In this document: positions 1 to 8,843 of the stretch, piece after piece
Numbering within the stretch: position 1 is the stretch's first letter
Layout of the letters: every line of letters starts with the position of its first letter
NCBI RefSeq assembly: GCF_041051975.1
Contig: NZ_CP163435.1
Span: 3,720,001-3,784,000, forward strand
Direction of reading: 5' to 3'
Source of the DNA: Streptomyces sp. R21
Lineage (GTDB): Bacteria > Actinomycetota > Actinomycetes > Streptomycetales > Streptomycetaceae
Length of the DNA stretch: 64,000 nt
Translations under genes and position numbers: made by a program
The notes under the pieces: model-generated
Seen by the model: the letters and a program-made list of their open reading frames with translations, nothing else
Database searches by the model: none
Told to the model about the DNA's origin: nothing

Positions 1-452
1 GAGGTGGAGAGCATCATCGCCTCGCCGCCGTCCCGGTAGACGTACTGCGTGCACATCACGCGGTCGCCGGGCTGGACGCCGAGTCGCTCGGCGACGGCGC
101 CGCTCGCCTCGACCTGCCGGCTGTGCGACTCCCAGGTGCCGCGCGCCGCGCCTTCGGCCTGCTCCTGCCGGAACGGGGTGGCCCCGCTGTCCGGCCGGTA
201 CCCGGAGCGGGCGACGCGGCGGGGCACGGGCCGCTCCCGCACATACGTCCCCGAGCCGGAGCGGCCCTCGACCAGTCCCTCGGCCATCAGGACCTTGCGC
301 GCCTCCAGGGCGACCGTGTCCGAGACGCCGTACTCCTCGCGGATGCGGGCCTGTGACGGGAGCCGGGTGTGCGGTGGCAACGAGCCATCGACGATCTTCT
401 GGCGGAGATCACCCGCGACGCGCAGGTACGCCGGCTGCTCACCGAAAGTCAC
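1..452 (-). CDS. GntR/UTRA-family transcriptional regulator (partial, C-terminus off the left edge)
   Basis: The minus strand reads VTFGEQPAYLRVAGDLRQKI, then an N-terminal winged helix with the GntR signature LPSQARIREEYGVSD, then a linker (SGSGTYVRERPVPRR) into the start of a UTRA ligand-binding domain (RLGVQPGDRVMCTQYVYRD). GntR proteins of the HutC type bind DNA as dimers and release it when a small ligand binds UTRA. The GTG start at 452 is preceded by GGGAG about 6 nt upstream; the nearby ATG is out of frame. About 150 residues are visible and roughly 100 are missing. The effector cannot be inferred. The family assignment is secure. Confidence 0.85.
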   Translation of the reverse strand, partial: MTFGEQPAYLRVAGDLRQKIVDGSLPPHTRLPSQARIREEYGVSDTVALEARKVLMAEGLVEGRSGSGTYVRERPVPRRVARSGYRPDSGATPFRQEQAEGAARGTWESHSRQVEASGAVAERLGVQPGDRVMCTQYVYRDGGEAMMLST

Positions 453-599
453 TGGCCGCTCCCATCAGGTTGTACAGACAGCAACAGCCTGGCAACCGAG
501 GGTTGTGCCATGCAAGCAAAGGCCAGAGAATCACTCGAAGTGATGACTTATTCCCACGGGGGGCTTTACGCAGGCACTTTCTCCCCGCTATGGACGCCG

Positions 600-1829
600 T
601 CACACCTCGATACCGGTGTCGCCTCCGCCGCTGTCCTGATCTCCACCGTCCCCGTCGTCGGCGGGCGGGGTGGTGGTGAGGCCCAGAGCCTTGCGCGTGG
701 TGACCGTGTTCCTGGGGTCGATGTACTTCATGGCCTTCTCGTAGTGGGCGTAGAACGCGTCGGGGTCCTTGGCGTCGGCCGCCTTCGCCCACTCCCCCTG
801 CGCGAGCTCGATGTTCTTCACCAGGGCGGCCATCGGCTCGCCGACGGCGTCCGGCCAGCTGTGGCCGCGCAGGGCGCCGGTCTGCCGGGTGAGCGCGTCC
901 GACATCCGGGTGGCCCACTTCCTGTGACCGGGCAGGTCGTCGTCGACGTACTCCTCGTCGGGAGCCGAGTTCATCGCCGAGTTGAGGATGTGGGCGGCCT
1001 GAAGATAGGCGACCTGATCCGCGTCGAGCCGGGTGGCGTCGTTGCGGAGGGAGCCGGTGAGCGAGCCCTGCTCGTCGGTGTTGCCGAACATGCAGGTGAC
1101 CTCGCGGTCGCCGAGGCGCCAGCTCTGCCGGGTGGGCGTGAAGTAGTACACGTCCACGTTGCCCGGGAGGGCCCACAGGTCCATCGCGTAGGTGTCCTGG
1201 AGCGCGTAGCACTTGTCGTCGGCGGCGTCGGTGACCGCGTTGTCGCCGGGGTAACTCCCGCCGCTCATCTTGAAGTTAGCGAACACCTCGGCGTCGTGCC
1301 GCCCGCTGCACGGCACCGAGTCGACGTCGTACGCCGTGCCCTCCAGGGCGTCGCCCGGTGCGTCGAAGCACTCGCCCTTGTCGAGCGAGAAGGCGGTGCC
1401 GCCGCTGCCGCGCGAGTCGTCCGCCGCGTCCCGGAAGCCGTCCCAGAAATCGCGCGCACCGCCGGTGACCAACGCGACGGCGAGCAGCACGACACCCACG
1501 GACGACATCACCATGCCGCCCACCGCCATCCCCTTGCCGCGCTCGCCCCGCTTCTTGATCTGCCGGAGCGCGACCGCCCCGAGGACCAGCCCGACGGCGG
1601 GCAGGAAGCACAGGATCCCCAGCACCAGCGCGGAAATCGCGAGCCCGTTGACGGGCACGGGCCGGTTGAACGGGGAGTACCCCTGACCCCAGGGAGCATA
1701 CGGCGCGCCGTACGGCTGCTGGTACGGGCCGCCGCCCTGGGGGTGTTGCGGGTACTGCGGGTACTGCGGGTACTGCGGCGGGTACGAGCCCTCGGGCTGC
1801 TGCGGCCCGGGCGGCGGGGGTATGGCCAC
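600..1829 (-). CDS. DUF4190-type membrane protein with proline/tyrosine-rich N-terminus and septum-formation-like extracellular domain
   Basis: 409 residues from a GTG start with AAGG 6 nt upstream. Residues 1-55 are Pro/Tyr/Gln/Gly-rich and include a run of YPQ triplets coded by a 9-bp tandem repeat near 1740-1785. Two transmembrane segments follow (about 60-85 and 105-125), the first beginning NGLAISALVLGILCFLPAVG, typical of DUF4190. The remainder is predicted outside the cell: it has cysteines in KGECFD, VPCSG, DKCYAL and VTCMFG, resembling the septum-formation/DUF4190 family, and an acidic Gly/Asp C-terminus. Function is unknown. It is divergent from the threonine-synthase-like gene. Confidence 0.8.
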   Translation of the reverse strand: MAIPPPPGPQQPEGSYPPQYPQYPQYPQHPQGGGPYQQPYGAPYAPWGQGYSPFNRPVPVNGLAISALVLGILCFLPAVGLVLGAVALRQIKKRGERGKGMAVGGMVMSSVGVVLLAVALVTGGARDFWDGFRDAADDSRGSGGTAFSLDKGECFDAPGDALEGTAYDVDSVPCSGRHDAEVFANFKMSGGSYPGDNAVTDAADDKCYALQDTYAMDLWALPGNVDVYYFTPTRQSWRLGDREVTCMFGNTDEQGSLTGSLRNDATRLDADQVAYLQAAHILNSAMNSAPDEEYVDDDLPGHRKWATRMSDALTRQTGALRGHSWPDAVGEPMAALVKNIELAQGEWAKAADAKDPDAFYAHYEKAMKYIDPRNTVTTRKALGLTTTPPADDGDGGDQDSGGGDTGIEV

Positions 1830-2026
1830 GGGTACCTTGCTCCTAGTCCGGATGGGGCAGAACGGGCGTACGAATGCGGTACAGCTGGGCGCATCGTAAG
1901 CGCGGCGCGGGCGGGGGCGGTATGCGGGTGACGAACAGGACGATTGGGGATCGCGAGGCCACGGAGGAGGTCGAGGAGAGTCGCTGACCCGCGGTCGGAA
2001 CCGCGTCGGGCGGAAACCGGCGCATC

Positions 2027-2032
2027 TACCCT
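2027..2032 (+). promoter_or_regulatory. -10 element (TACCCT) of a likely leaderless promoter
   Basis: TACCCT ends 6 nt before the ATG of the threonine-synthase-like gene, and no Shine-Dalgarno sequence lies between. Transcription would begin at or next to the start codon. No convincing -35 is visible. Confidence 0.45.
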
Positions 2033-2038
2033 GCGGAC

Positions 2039-3145
2039 ATGACTCCCTTGCCGGATTGCTTCTGTCCTGCCGACGGCACCCGTGTCCCCGCCGGCTCGCT
2101 CGCCTGGTGCTGCCCGGCCTGCCGGGGCCCGCTCGATCTGGACTTCGCCCCCACGCCGGCGCCGTTGAAGTCCCTGGCCGGACGGGTCAACTCGCTGTGG
2201 CGTTACGCGGAGTGCCTGCCGCTCGCCTCGCCCACGGTCAGCCTCGGCGAGGGGCGGACCCCGCTCGTCCCGCTCAAGGACGGCATCTCGGCCAAGCTCG
2301 ACTTCCTGATGCCGACGCTGTCGTTCAAGGACCGCGGCGCCGTGCTGCTCGCCGAGCTGGCGCTGCGGCTGCGCCCCCGCCGGGTGATCGCCGACAGCAG
2401 CGGCAACGCGGGCACGGCGATCGCCGCGTACTGTGCGCGGGCCACGCTGCCCTGCACGGTCTACGTCCCCGACGGCACGTCCCCGAAGAAGCTGGAGCAG
2501 ATCGAGGCGCACGGGGCCCGCACGCATGTCGTGGACGGCGACCGTGAGGCGACAGCGCGTGCGGCGCGGGAGGCCGCCGACGAGGAGGGCACGTTCTACG
2601 CCTCGCACGTCTTCAACCCGTACTTCCTGCACGGCACGAAGACGTATGTCCACGAACTGTGGGAGGACCTCGGTGGACGGCTCCCCGACGTGATCGTCGT
2701 ACCCGTCGGCAACGGCACCCTGCTGCTGGGCGCGGCGCTCGCGGTCGCCGAGCTGCACTCGGCGGGGCTCATCGACCGGCGGCCCGCCCTGTACGCCGTC
2801 CAGGCCGCCGCCGTCGCCCCGCTGGCCCGGGCCTGGGACGCGGGGGCGGACGACCTGGTCGGCGTCACGGCCATGGCGCCCACCTTCGCGGAGGGCATCG
2901 CCATCCCGCGTCCGCCGCGAGCCCGGCAGATCCTGCGGGCGGTGCGGGAGTCCGGCGGAGGTTTTCTGACCGTGACGGAGGATCAGATCCGGCACGCTCA
3001 ACGGGACCTGGCCTCGCAGGGGCTGTACGTCGAGTCGACGGGAGTTGCCTGTTGGGCGGCCGTACGGGACGGCTCGCTCGGGGAGCGCAGCGCCGTCGTA
3101 CCGCTGTGCGGGGCGGGACTGAAGACGGGACTGGCGAGCGCGTAG
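2039..3145 (+). CDS. Threonine-synthase-like PLP-dependent enzyme
   Basis: 368 residues, fold type II PLP enzyme (tryptophan synthase beta/threonine synthase superfamily). The N-terminus has a CPADGTR...CCPACRGP zinc-ribbon-like segment, as in threonine synthases of this class. The PLP lysine lies in LSFKDRGA (about residue 97), and the phosphate-binding Asn/Gly loop is SSGNAGTAIAAY. The C-terminal part (VPVGNGTLLLG) carries the usual Gly-rich cofactor loop. In Streptomyces the canonical thrC normally sits with hom and thrB, so this stand-alone copy may be a paralogue acting on phosphohomoserine or a related substrate; I therefore give no symbol. The start is the ATG just after the leaderless-type -10. 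Confidence 0.8.
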   Translation: MTPLPDCFCPADGTRVPAGSLAWCCPACRGPLDLDFAPTPAPLKSLAGRVNSLWRYAECLPLASPTVSLGEGRTPLVPLKDGISAKLDFLMPTLSFKDRGAVLLAELALRLRPRRVIADSSGNAGTAIAAYCARATLPCTVYVPDGTSPKKLEQIEAHGARTHVVDGDREATARAAREAADEEGTFYASHVFNPYFLHGTKTYVHELWEDLGGRLPDVIVVPVGNGTLLLGAALAVAELHSAGLIDRRPALYAVQAAAVAPLARAWDAGADDLVGVTAMAPTFAEGIAIPRPPRARQILRAVRESGGGFLTVTEDQIRHAQRDLASQGLYVESTGVACWAAVRDGSLGERSAVVPLCGAGLKTGLASA

Positions 3146-3161
3146 CCGCGCGGCCCCTGGT

Positions 3162-4049
3162 TCAGCCGCCGCGGGAGAAGAGCTCGCGCGCGGTCTTCGC
3201 CACCAGGTCGGGGCACTCCTCGTGCAGGTAGTGCCCGCAGCCGGCCACCACCTCCACGCTCAGGTCGTCCGCGTGGCGGTCTGCGCCGGACAGCACGCCG
3301 GGCGGCAGCATGAAGTCACGCTCCCCCGCGAGGATCACGGTCGGCGTGGTGAGGCGCAGCTTCTTGTAGCGGCCCAGCACCAGCCTGGCGATGTCCCGCA
3401 GCGCGAAGGCGCGGTGCAGTGCCTCCCCGGCCCGCGCCCGGGCGGGTTCCTGGCTGGAGCGGACGAACTCGTTCATGGCGGCCGGTGTCCACACCGCCCT
3501 CTCGACCACGCCCTTGCGCATCAGATAGCGGGTCAAGCCGGGCCTGTGGCGCAGCAACCAGCGGCCGAGCAGCGGCTGTTCGAGCAGCGCGGTGTACCAG
3601 AAGCGCCAGGCCTGCGGCATCAGCCGACGGTGCTGCGGCCAGGGGTGCAGCATGTTCAGGGCCAGGAAGTGGGTGATCCGCTCGGGGGCCCGCAGGCACA
3701 GGTGGAATCCGGTCCAGGCGCCCCAGTCGTGCCCGATCAACCGGGCCTTGTCCAGGCCGAGTCCGTCCATCAGCGCGAGGACGTCCGCCACCCTGCTGTC
3801 GGTGTCGTAGCCCTTGGCCGGTGCCTCGGACCAGCCGAAGCCGCGCTGGTCCACACAGATCAGCCGGTACTCGCCGGACAGCAGCGGGACGAGCCGCCGC
3901 CAGCCGTACCAGTGCTGGGGGAACCCGTGCAGCAGGATCACCGGCTTCCCTTCCCCCGCCTCCGCGACATGCAGCCGCACCCCTCGTACCTCGACGTAGC
4001 CGTGCCGTACGGCCTTCAGTTCGGGCATGGGCGGCGTGTGGTTCTCCAC
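3162..4049 (-). CDS. Alpha/beta-fold hydrolase (epoxide hydrolase/haloalkane dehalogenase-like)
   Basis: 295 residues. The oxyanion motif HGFPQHWYGW starts at residue 41. The nucleophile elbow is GHDWGAW with Asp108, so the nucleophile is Asp, as in epoxide hydrolases and haloalkane dehalogenases, rather than Ser. The catalytic His lies in GCGHYLHEECPD near the C-terminus, and a cap domain follows residue 120. I chose GTG at 4049 because AGGAG lies 6 nt upstream; a longer frame reaches 4169 but adds only shadow-like residues. The gene ends tail-to-tail with the threonine-synthase-like gene. Its upstream region holds the 16-bp repeats shared with the divergent SRPBCC gene. Substrate unknown. 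Confidence 0.8.
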   Translation of the reverse strand: MENHTPPMPELKAVRHGYVEVRGVRLHVAEAGEGKPVILLHGFPQHWYGWRRLVPLLSGEYRLICVDQRGFGWSEAPAKGYDTDSRVADVLALMDGLGLDKARLIGHDWGAWTGFHLCLRAPERITHFLALNMLHPWPQHRRLMPQAWRFWYTALLEQPLLGRWLLRHRPGLTRYLMRKGVVERAVWTPAAMNEFVRSSQEPARARAGEALHRAFALRDIARLVLGRYKKLRLTTPTVILAGERDFMLPPGVLSGADRHADDLSVEVVAGCGHYLHEECPDLVAKTARELFSRGG

Positions 4050-4370
4050 GGAAACTCCTGGGGCTCGACGTGTCTGTCGGCCTGTCAGGAGGACGCGTTC
4101 GGCGCAAAGGTTCCGCGCGACTGGCCGGAACGCCTCCGGAAGGGGCGCGGCGGGGTGAGGGCGTCCCACTGGAATGCTCGGTGTTTCCTTCCCCGTTCAT
4201 GAGTATCGCCTTTCATGAGTATCGGCGTTCATGAGTATTTCCGTTCACGAGTATTGCCGTTAATTTACCGAGCGGCTCCGCTATTTGCTTCACAAATCGT
4301 TGACCGGCGCTTGACTGCGCAAGGCAACGATGCGAATCTCTCCGCACATCACACGGGGGGAGCACCAGCC
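4050..4370. other. Divergent intergenic region with tandem repeats
   Basis: This 321-bp region separates the alpha/beta hydrolase from the first SRPBCC-like gene. It carries four tandem 16-bp repeats followed by an AT-rich stretch (4258-4310) that is unusually AT-rich for this chromosome. It must hold the promoters of both genes, but I cannot assign -35/-10 boxes securely. Confidence 0.6.
4194..4257. repeat. Four tandem 16-bp repeats (iteron-like)
   Basis: Copies lie at 4194-4209, 4210-4225, 4226-4241 and 4242-4257, with consensus CGTTCATGAGTATYGC. The period is exactly 16 bp, and the sequence after 4258 begins like a decayed fifth copy (CGTTAAT). Each of the first three copies contains the palindrome TCATGA. 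They lie 114 bp before the ATG of the SRPBCC-like gene and 145 bp before the divergent hydrolase. Same-face spacing of 1.5 helical turns suggests a multi-protomer operator. Confidence 0.85.
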
Positions 4371-4874
4371 ATGACCGACGCTGCGCACAGCGGCTGGCCG
4401 ACGGTCGAACTCGATCCCGTACGGCGACTGAAGGTCATCGCGGCCGCCACGAAGCACCCGACCTTCGCCGAACGGCACTTCGGTGCGGCGTTCGATGAAC
4501 TGTGGTCCGTCGCCTCGGATCTGGAGCAGGAACTCCCCCATCTCGTCCCGGGGCTGCGCTCCTTCACGATCACGTCGTCCGAGGGCGACCGGCTGTCCGG
4601 GCGGGCGGTCGGCGCCCTCGGCCACCGTGAGCACTTCGACGTGGTGCTGCGCCCCGGCTGGTGCCTGATGCAGAGCAAGATCCTGACCAGCGGCATGGCA
4701 GCGATGCCCGACGCAGGCGGCAGCCGCTTCGCCTTCTTCAGCAGCCTGCGCCTGCCCGGCGGCCAGGCGCTGGACCGGGTGCGCCGCACAGGATCGGCGC
4801 AGCGGCACGAGGAAATCCTCGACCGCCTGGAGCAGCGGCTGGAGACCCGGTCGGCCCCGGGCAAGGCTGAGTGA
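4371..4874 (+). CDS. SRPBCC-like protein, cassette 1
   Basis: 167 residues, start ATG with GGGGGAG upstream; the longer frame from 4215 only translates the 16-bp repeats. The protein shows SRPBCC/polyketide-cyclase-like features: a DELWSVASDLEQELPHLVP helix segment, then GHREHFDVVLRPGWCLMQSK, a beta-strand pattern expected to line a hydrophobic cavity. No signal peptide or membrane segment is seen. It is a clear paralogue of the protein at 6378-6875 (shared ELDPVRRL, VASDLE.ELPHLVP, FDVVL.PGWCLMQS, GMAA.P). The gene is tail-to-tail with the first sigma factor. The fold call is inferred from sequence pattern; ligand and role are unknown. Confidence 0.7.
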   Translation: MTDAAHSGWPTVELDPVRRLKVIAAATKHPTFAERHFGAAFDELWSVASDLEQELPHLVPGLRSFTITSSEGDRLSGRAVGALGHREHFDVVLRPGWCLMQSKILTSGMAAMPDAGGSRFAFFSSLRLPGGQALDRVRRTGSAQRHEEILDRLEQRLETRSAPGKAE

Positions 4875-4931
4875 CCGTCAGCCCCAGGCGACCCGGAACG
4901 ACCCTCAGTCCCAGGCGGCCCGGTGCGAACG

Positions 4932-5468
4932 TCAGTCCCAAGCAGCGCGGAACGACCGTCGGGCCCGGAAGAGCCGGGACCTGACCGTTCCCACGGGGAC
5001 CGCCAGCAGTCCGGCGACCTCCTGCTCGCTCAGCCCCTCGACATGCCGCAGGGTCAGCACGACCCGGTGCTCGGGCGCGAGTCTCGCCATCGCGTCGGCT
5101 ATGTCCGAGGCGAGCTGCACATCCCCCGCGATGGGCTTGTCCTCCCATTCCACGGGTATGGTGCTGCGCCGCTGCCGCTGCTTGGCGTATTTCACCGCCT
5201 CACGGACCGCGATGGAACGCACCCAACCGAGCAGCGCCGCAGGCGTCTTCAGCTGGCGCAGGTTGCGGAATACGGCGATGAGCGCGTCCTGAGCGGCATC
5301 CGCCCCGTCCTGTAGGGCCACGGGTCCGCAGATCCGGCCGACGTACGAGGCGAGGATGCCGAGCAGTTCGTCCATCGCCAGGGCGTCGCCGCGCTGTGCT
5401 CCCTCCACCAGGCGGGCCAGCACCTCTGGATCCCACCTGGTCGCGCTCGCTCCGCCCGTCCCGGTCAC
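4932..5468 (-). CDS. Sigma-70-family (ECF-like) RNA polymerase sigma factor, cassette 1
   Basis: 178 residues, GTG start with GGAGG 5 nt upstream. Region 2 covers about residues 20-90 (DAAQDALIAVFRNLRQL, then WVRSIAVREAVK); region 4 covers about 115-178, with the helix-turn-helix LSEQEVAGLLAVPVGTVRSR. The short length with only regions 2 and 4 is typical of ECF sigma factors. No anti-sigma factor or zinc-binding HXXXCXXC protein lies nearby; the neighbour is an SRPBCC-like protein. It is paralogous to the sigma factor at 5815-6381, from which it is transcribed divergently. The trigger and regulon are unknown. Confidence 0.85.
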   Translation of the reverse strand: MTGTGGASATRWDPEVLARLVEGAQRGDALAMDELLGILASYVGRICGPVALQDGADAAQDALIAVFRNLRQLKTPAALLGWVRSIAVREAVKYAKQRQRRSTIPVEWEDKPIAGDVQLASDIADAMARLAPEHRVVLTLRHVEGLSEQEVAGLLAVPVGTVRSRLFRARRSFRAAWD

Positions 5469-5814
5469 CGCGCCTCCGACGCCTGTGGGACCGTACGCGG
5501 AACCGAAACGGAATTATGTCTTCCAATTTCGCGAGGAGAACCCCGGAACACGAATAACCGACCCCCGTCGACGGCGAATTGAATTCCCACACGCCAGGCG
5601 CAACCCTAGCACCGGATATGGAAATTCAGACAGTTGCCCGGGAGAACTCCGGGGCCGGGACCCTCACTTCTCCGCACCGGCGCGTATGTCAGTTCCGGCC
5701 AGTTGCGCAACCCCGGGAGTACGCGCCCGAGAGCGCCCCTCTGTCCCTGTGAAGCTCCACCGACGCAGCCCCCGATGCGTGCGGAGCGTCGATCCGTGAG
5801 GGAGGAGAACACGC
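5469..5814. promoter_or_regulatory. Divergent promoter region between two paralogous sigma factor genes
   Basis: This 346-bp gene-free stretch lies between the start codons of the two sigma factors. It includes an AT-richer stretch (5505-5600) compared with its surroundings. Autoregulated ECF promoters would be expected here, but no -35/-10 pair shared by both sides is obvious by eye. Confidence 0.5.
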
Positions 5815-6381
5815 ATGACCGAAGCCGACACAGGCTTTCCGCGACCCGGGCCGGGTGCCCGGCAGCCGGCGGACGAGGATCCGTGGGCCAAGGCGGCCCT
5901 GCTCGTACGGGCCGCCCAGTCCGGTGACGCCCTGGCCCTCAACGACCTGCTGGACCTGCTGACGCCGTACGTCAGCCGCCTGTGCCGCCCGATCGCGCTG
6001 ACCGACACCTCCGACGCGGTCCAGGAGGCGCTCATCGCGGTTTTCCAGGGGCTGCCCAGGCTGAAGGATCCGCGCGCCCTGTACGCATGGGTGCGCACGA
6101 TCACCGTGCGCGAGGCCGTGCGCGTGGCGCGGCGCGCCGAACACGAGACCCCGGTGGGCGAGTTCGACGACGTCCCCTCGTCACACAGCCCCGAGGTGGC
6201 CGCGGATGTGCGTGACGTACTGCGTCGGATGTCGACCGAGCACCGCGCGATCCTGGTGCTGCGCGAACTCGAAGGACTCGACGAGCGATCGGCGGGCCAA
6301 CTCCTCAACATCTCCTGCGGCACGGTGAAGTCGCGGCTGCATCGCGCCCGTCACAGCTTCCGAAAGGCGTGGGCGCGATGA
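5815..6381 (+). CDS. Sigma-70-family (ECF-like) RNA polymerase sigma factor, cassette 2
   Basis: 188 residues; ATG preceded by GGGAGGAG at good spacing. Region 2 contains DAVQEALIAVFQGLPRL and WVRTITVREAVR; region 4 contains LDERSAGQLLNISCGTVKSR as the helix-turn-helix. It aligns along its whole length with the sigma factor at 4932-5468 (for example VRAAQSGDALAL against VEGAQRGDALAM). The last codon overlaps the next gene in an ATGA arrangement, so this sigma factor and the SRPBCC-like protein are probably translated together. No anti-sigma gene is present. The SRPBCC partner could take the place of an anti-sigma factor, but that is speculation. Confidence 0.87.
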   Translation: MTEADTGFPRPGPGARQPADEDPWAKAALLVRAAQSGDALALNDLLDLLTPYVSRLCRPIALTDTSDAVQEALIAVFQGLPRLKDPRALYAWVRTITVREAVRVARRAEHETPVGEFDDVPSSHSPEVAADVRDVLRRMSTEHRAILVLRELEGLDERSAGQLLNISCGTVKSRLHRARHSFRKAWAR

Positions 6382-6875
6382 ACGTCGACTGGCCGGCCAT
6401 CGAGCTCGACCCCGTACGGCGGCTGCGCGTCATGGCCGCGGGCCTGAACGCCGTCATGTACGCCGACGCCCACCTCGACATCCCCTACCCGGACGTCTGG
6501 GCGGTGGCGAGCGACCTGGAGGGCGAACTCCCGCACCTGGTGCCGACGTTGCGGGCCTTCGTCACGTCACCGGCCTCCGAGACCCGCCAACACGCCTGGG
6601 CCTACGGCCCCTTCGGGCATCGCGCCTTCTTCGACGTGGTCCTGCAGCCGGGCTGGTGCCTCATGCAGAGCCGCTATGTGATCGGCGGCATGGCAGCCGT
6701 CCCGGAGGGCTCCGGGACCCGCTTCGCCGTACTCGGCGGCCTCCGCCGGCCCCGCCCCGCCCAGGCCCTGACAGCCCTCCGCCCCCTGGGCCGGACCCGA
6801 GGCCACCACATGATCGCCCGCGCCCACCGACGAGCCACCGCCCGCCTCGCCCCCCGACCGCCCCGGGACACGTGA
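6378..6875 (+). CDS. SRPBCC-like protein, cassette 2
   Basis: 165 residues. The ATG at 6378 overlaps the sigma factor stop (ATGA); a GTG 9 nt upstream is possible but less likely. It shares with the 4371-4874 product the WPAIELDPVRRL start, VASDLEGELPHLVP, FGHRAFFDVVLQPGWCLMQS and GMAAVPEGSGTRFA. The C-terminus is Arg/Pro-rich and probably disordered. Cytoplasmic, no catalytic motif recognised. The tight coupling to a sigma factor suggests a role in sigma control or in sensing a hydrophobic ligand for it (inference). Confidence 0.7.
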   Translation: MNVDWPAIELDPVRRLRVMAAGLNAVMYADAHLDIPYPDVWAVASDLEGELPHLVPTLRAFVTSPASETRQHAWAYGPFGHRAFFDVVLQPGWCLMQSRYVIGGMAAVPEGSGTRFAVLGGLRRPRPAQALTALRPLGRTRGHHMIARAHRRATARLAPRPPRDT

Positions 6876-6933
6876 AAGCGGGACCCGTCCGCCCCTCCAC
6901 CCTCGTGGAGAAGCAGACGGGTCCCGCTTCACG
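6871..6933. terminator. Bidirectional terminator between cassette 2 and ychF
   Basis: CGTGAAAGCGGGACCCGTC (6871-6889) pairs with 6916-6933 through one bulged A. The 26-nt loop contains a small secondary hairpin. The structure starts inside the last codons of the SRPBCC gene and serves convergent genes. Confidence 0.75.
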
Positions 6934-6943
6934 TAGGACTCGC

Positions 6944-8032
<1,089 letters not shown>

Positions 8033-8228
8033 GTTGCGACTTCCCGTACGAGAGGATGAGGGCTGGGCTGGGACTGCGTGGGCCCGGATCCAGGTTCCTT
8101 GTACGGGCCGATCCCCCAGTCTACGGCGTGCGCGGCCCCGCACCGGCGAGGTATCGAACGCATGGCCAAGGTTGACCAAGGTCCGCCCAACGGCGTGTCT
8201 GAAGGCCTATTCGACACATAAAACGACC

Positions 8229-8234
8229 TAAGTT
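8229..8234 (+). promoter_or_regulatory. -10 element (TAAGTT) of a likely leaderless promoter
   Basis: TAAGTT lies 6 nt before the GTG of the DUF6542 gene and no ribosome-binding site is visible. No clear -35 is seen. Confidence 0.4.
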
Positions 8235-8240
8235 GGTCCA

Positions 8241-8816
8241 GTGGAGCAACACAGGACGCGACCCCCTCAGCAAAGACCCCGACGCGGCGCGCCTCTTCCG
8301 GCGCAGGCCGGGCGAGGGGCGGCCGTCGGCGTACGGCGAGGCGCGTCGGCTGCCCGGCGGTCGGCGCCGCCGCTGGTCCAGGCCGTGCGGCGGATGCCGA
8401 ATCCGCGGCTGACCGGGCTGGGCAGCGGACTCTTCTGCGGGGCGGTGATGTTCGTGCTCGGCTGCCTCGACCAGCTGCTGTTCGGGGCGTCGCTCACCGC
8501 GTACGGGGTGCTGTTCCTGCCGGTCTGCGCGCTGGCCGGCCTCTGGGTGCGACGCGCGGACCTCGTGACGGCGCCGGTCGTCGTCCCGATCGCCTTCGCC
8601 TTCGGGCTGCTGCCCGTCGCCGACGGGGGCGGCGGGCTAGGGGGCCGCGCGATGGGCCTGGTCACCGCGCTCGCCACGCAGGCCGGCTGGCTGTACGGCG
8701 GAACACTGGTCACCGGGCTCCTCGTGACCGTGCGCAAGGTGCGGCTGATGAGCCGCCGGGCGGACCGGCGCCGGGCGCAGCAGGTCGCCGAGCCACCGCG
8801 GCGACGCCCGCTCTGA
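8241..8816 (+). CDS. DUF6542-like membrane protein
   Basis: 191 residues. The first 50 are Arg/Pro-rich and likely cytoplasmic and disordered. Four hydrophobic segments follow: about residues 57-80 (LTGLGSGLFCGAVMFVLGCL), 85-105, 112-130 and 140-165. The tail is Arg-rich (RRADRRRAQQ). Small proteins of this shape are commonly found beside ychF/ppgK/ispH in Streptomyces and are annotated DUF6542; function unknown. The start is GTG without a Shine-Dalgarno site. Family name moderately sure, topology by eye. Confidence 0.7.
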   Translation: MEQHRTRPPQQRPRRGAPLPAQAGRGAAVGVRRGASAARRSAPPLVQAVRRMPNPRLTGLGSGLFCGAVMFVLGCLDQLLFGASLTAYGVLFLPVCALAGLWVRRADLVTAPVVVPIAFAFGLLPVADGGGGLGGRAMGLVTALATQAGWLYGGTLVTGLLVTVRKVRLMSRRADRRRAQQVAEPPRRRPL

Positions 8817-8843
8817 GAACGCCGGCAGCCCCGAACCCGTCGG

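Noticed and set aside
369..1931. Long open frame on the plus strand (520 codons)
   Set aside because: It is the shadow of the DUF4190-type gene on the other strand; its translation is Gly/Val/Arg-rich and lacks any domain.
2039..3145. Naming the threonine-synthase-like gene thrC
   Set aside because: The sequence fits the family, but no hom or thrB gene is near and Streptomyces have a separate thrC in that operon, so the name would overstate what is known.
4194..4257. CRISPR array
   Set aside because: The tandem repeats here, at 13,721 and at 51,490 have no spacers and no cas genes are nearby.
4215..4370. Extended N-terminus of the SRPBCC-like protein from 4215
   Set aside because: It translates the 16-bp repeats and lacks a ribosome-binding site; ATG 4371 has GGGGGAG in place.
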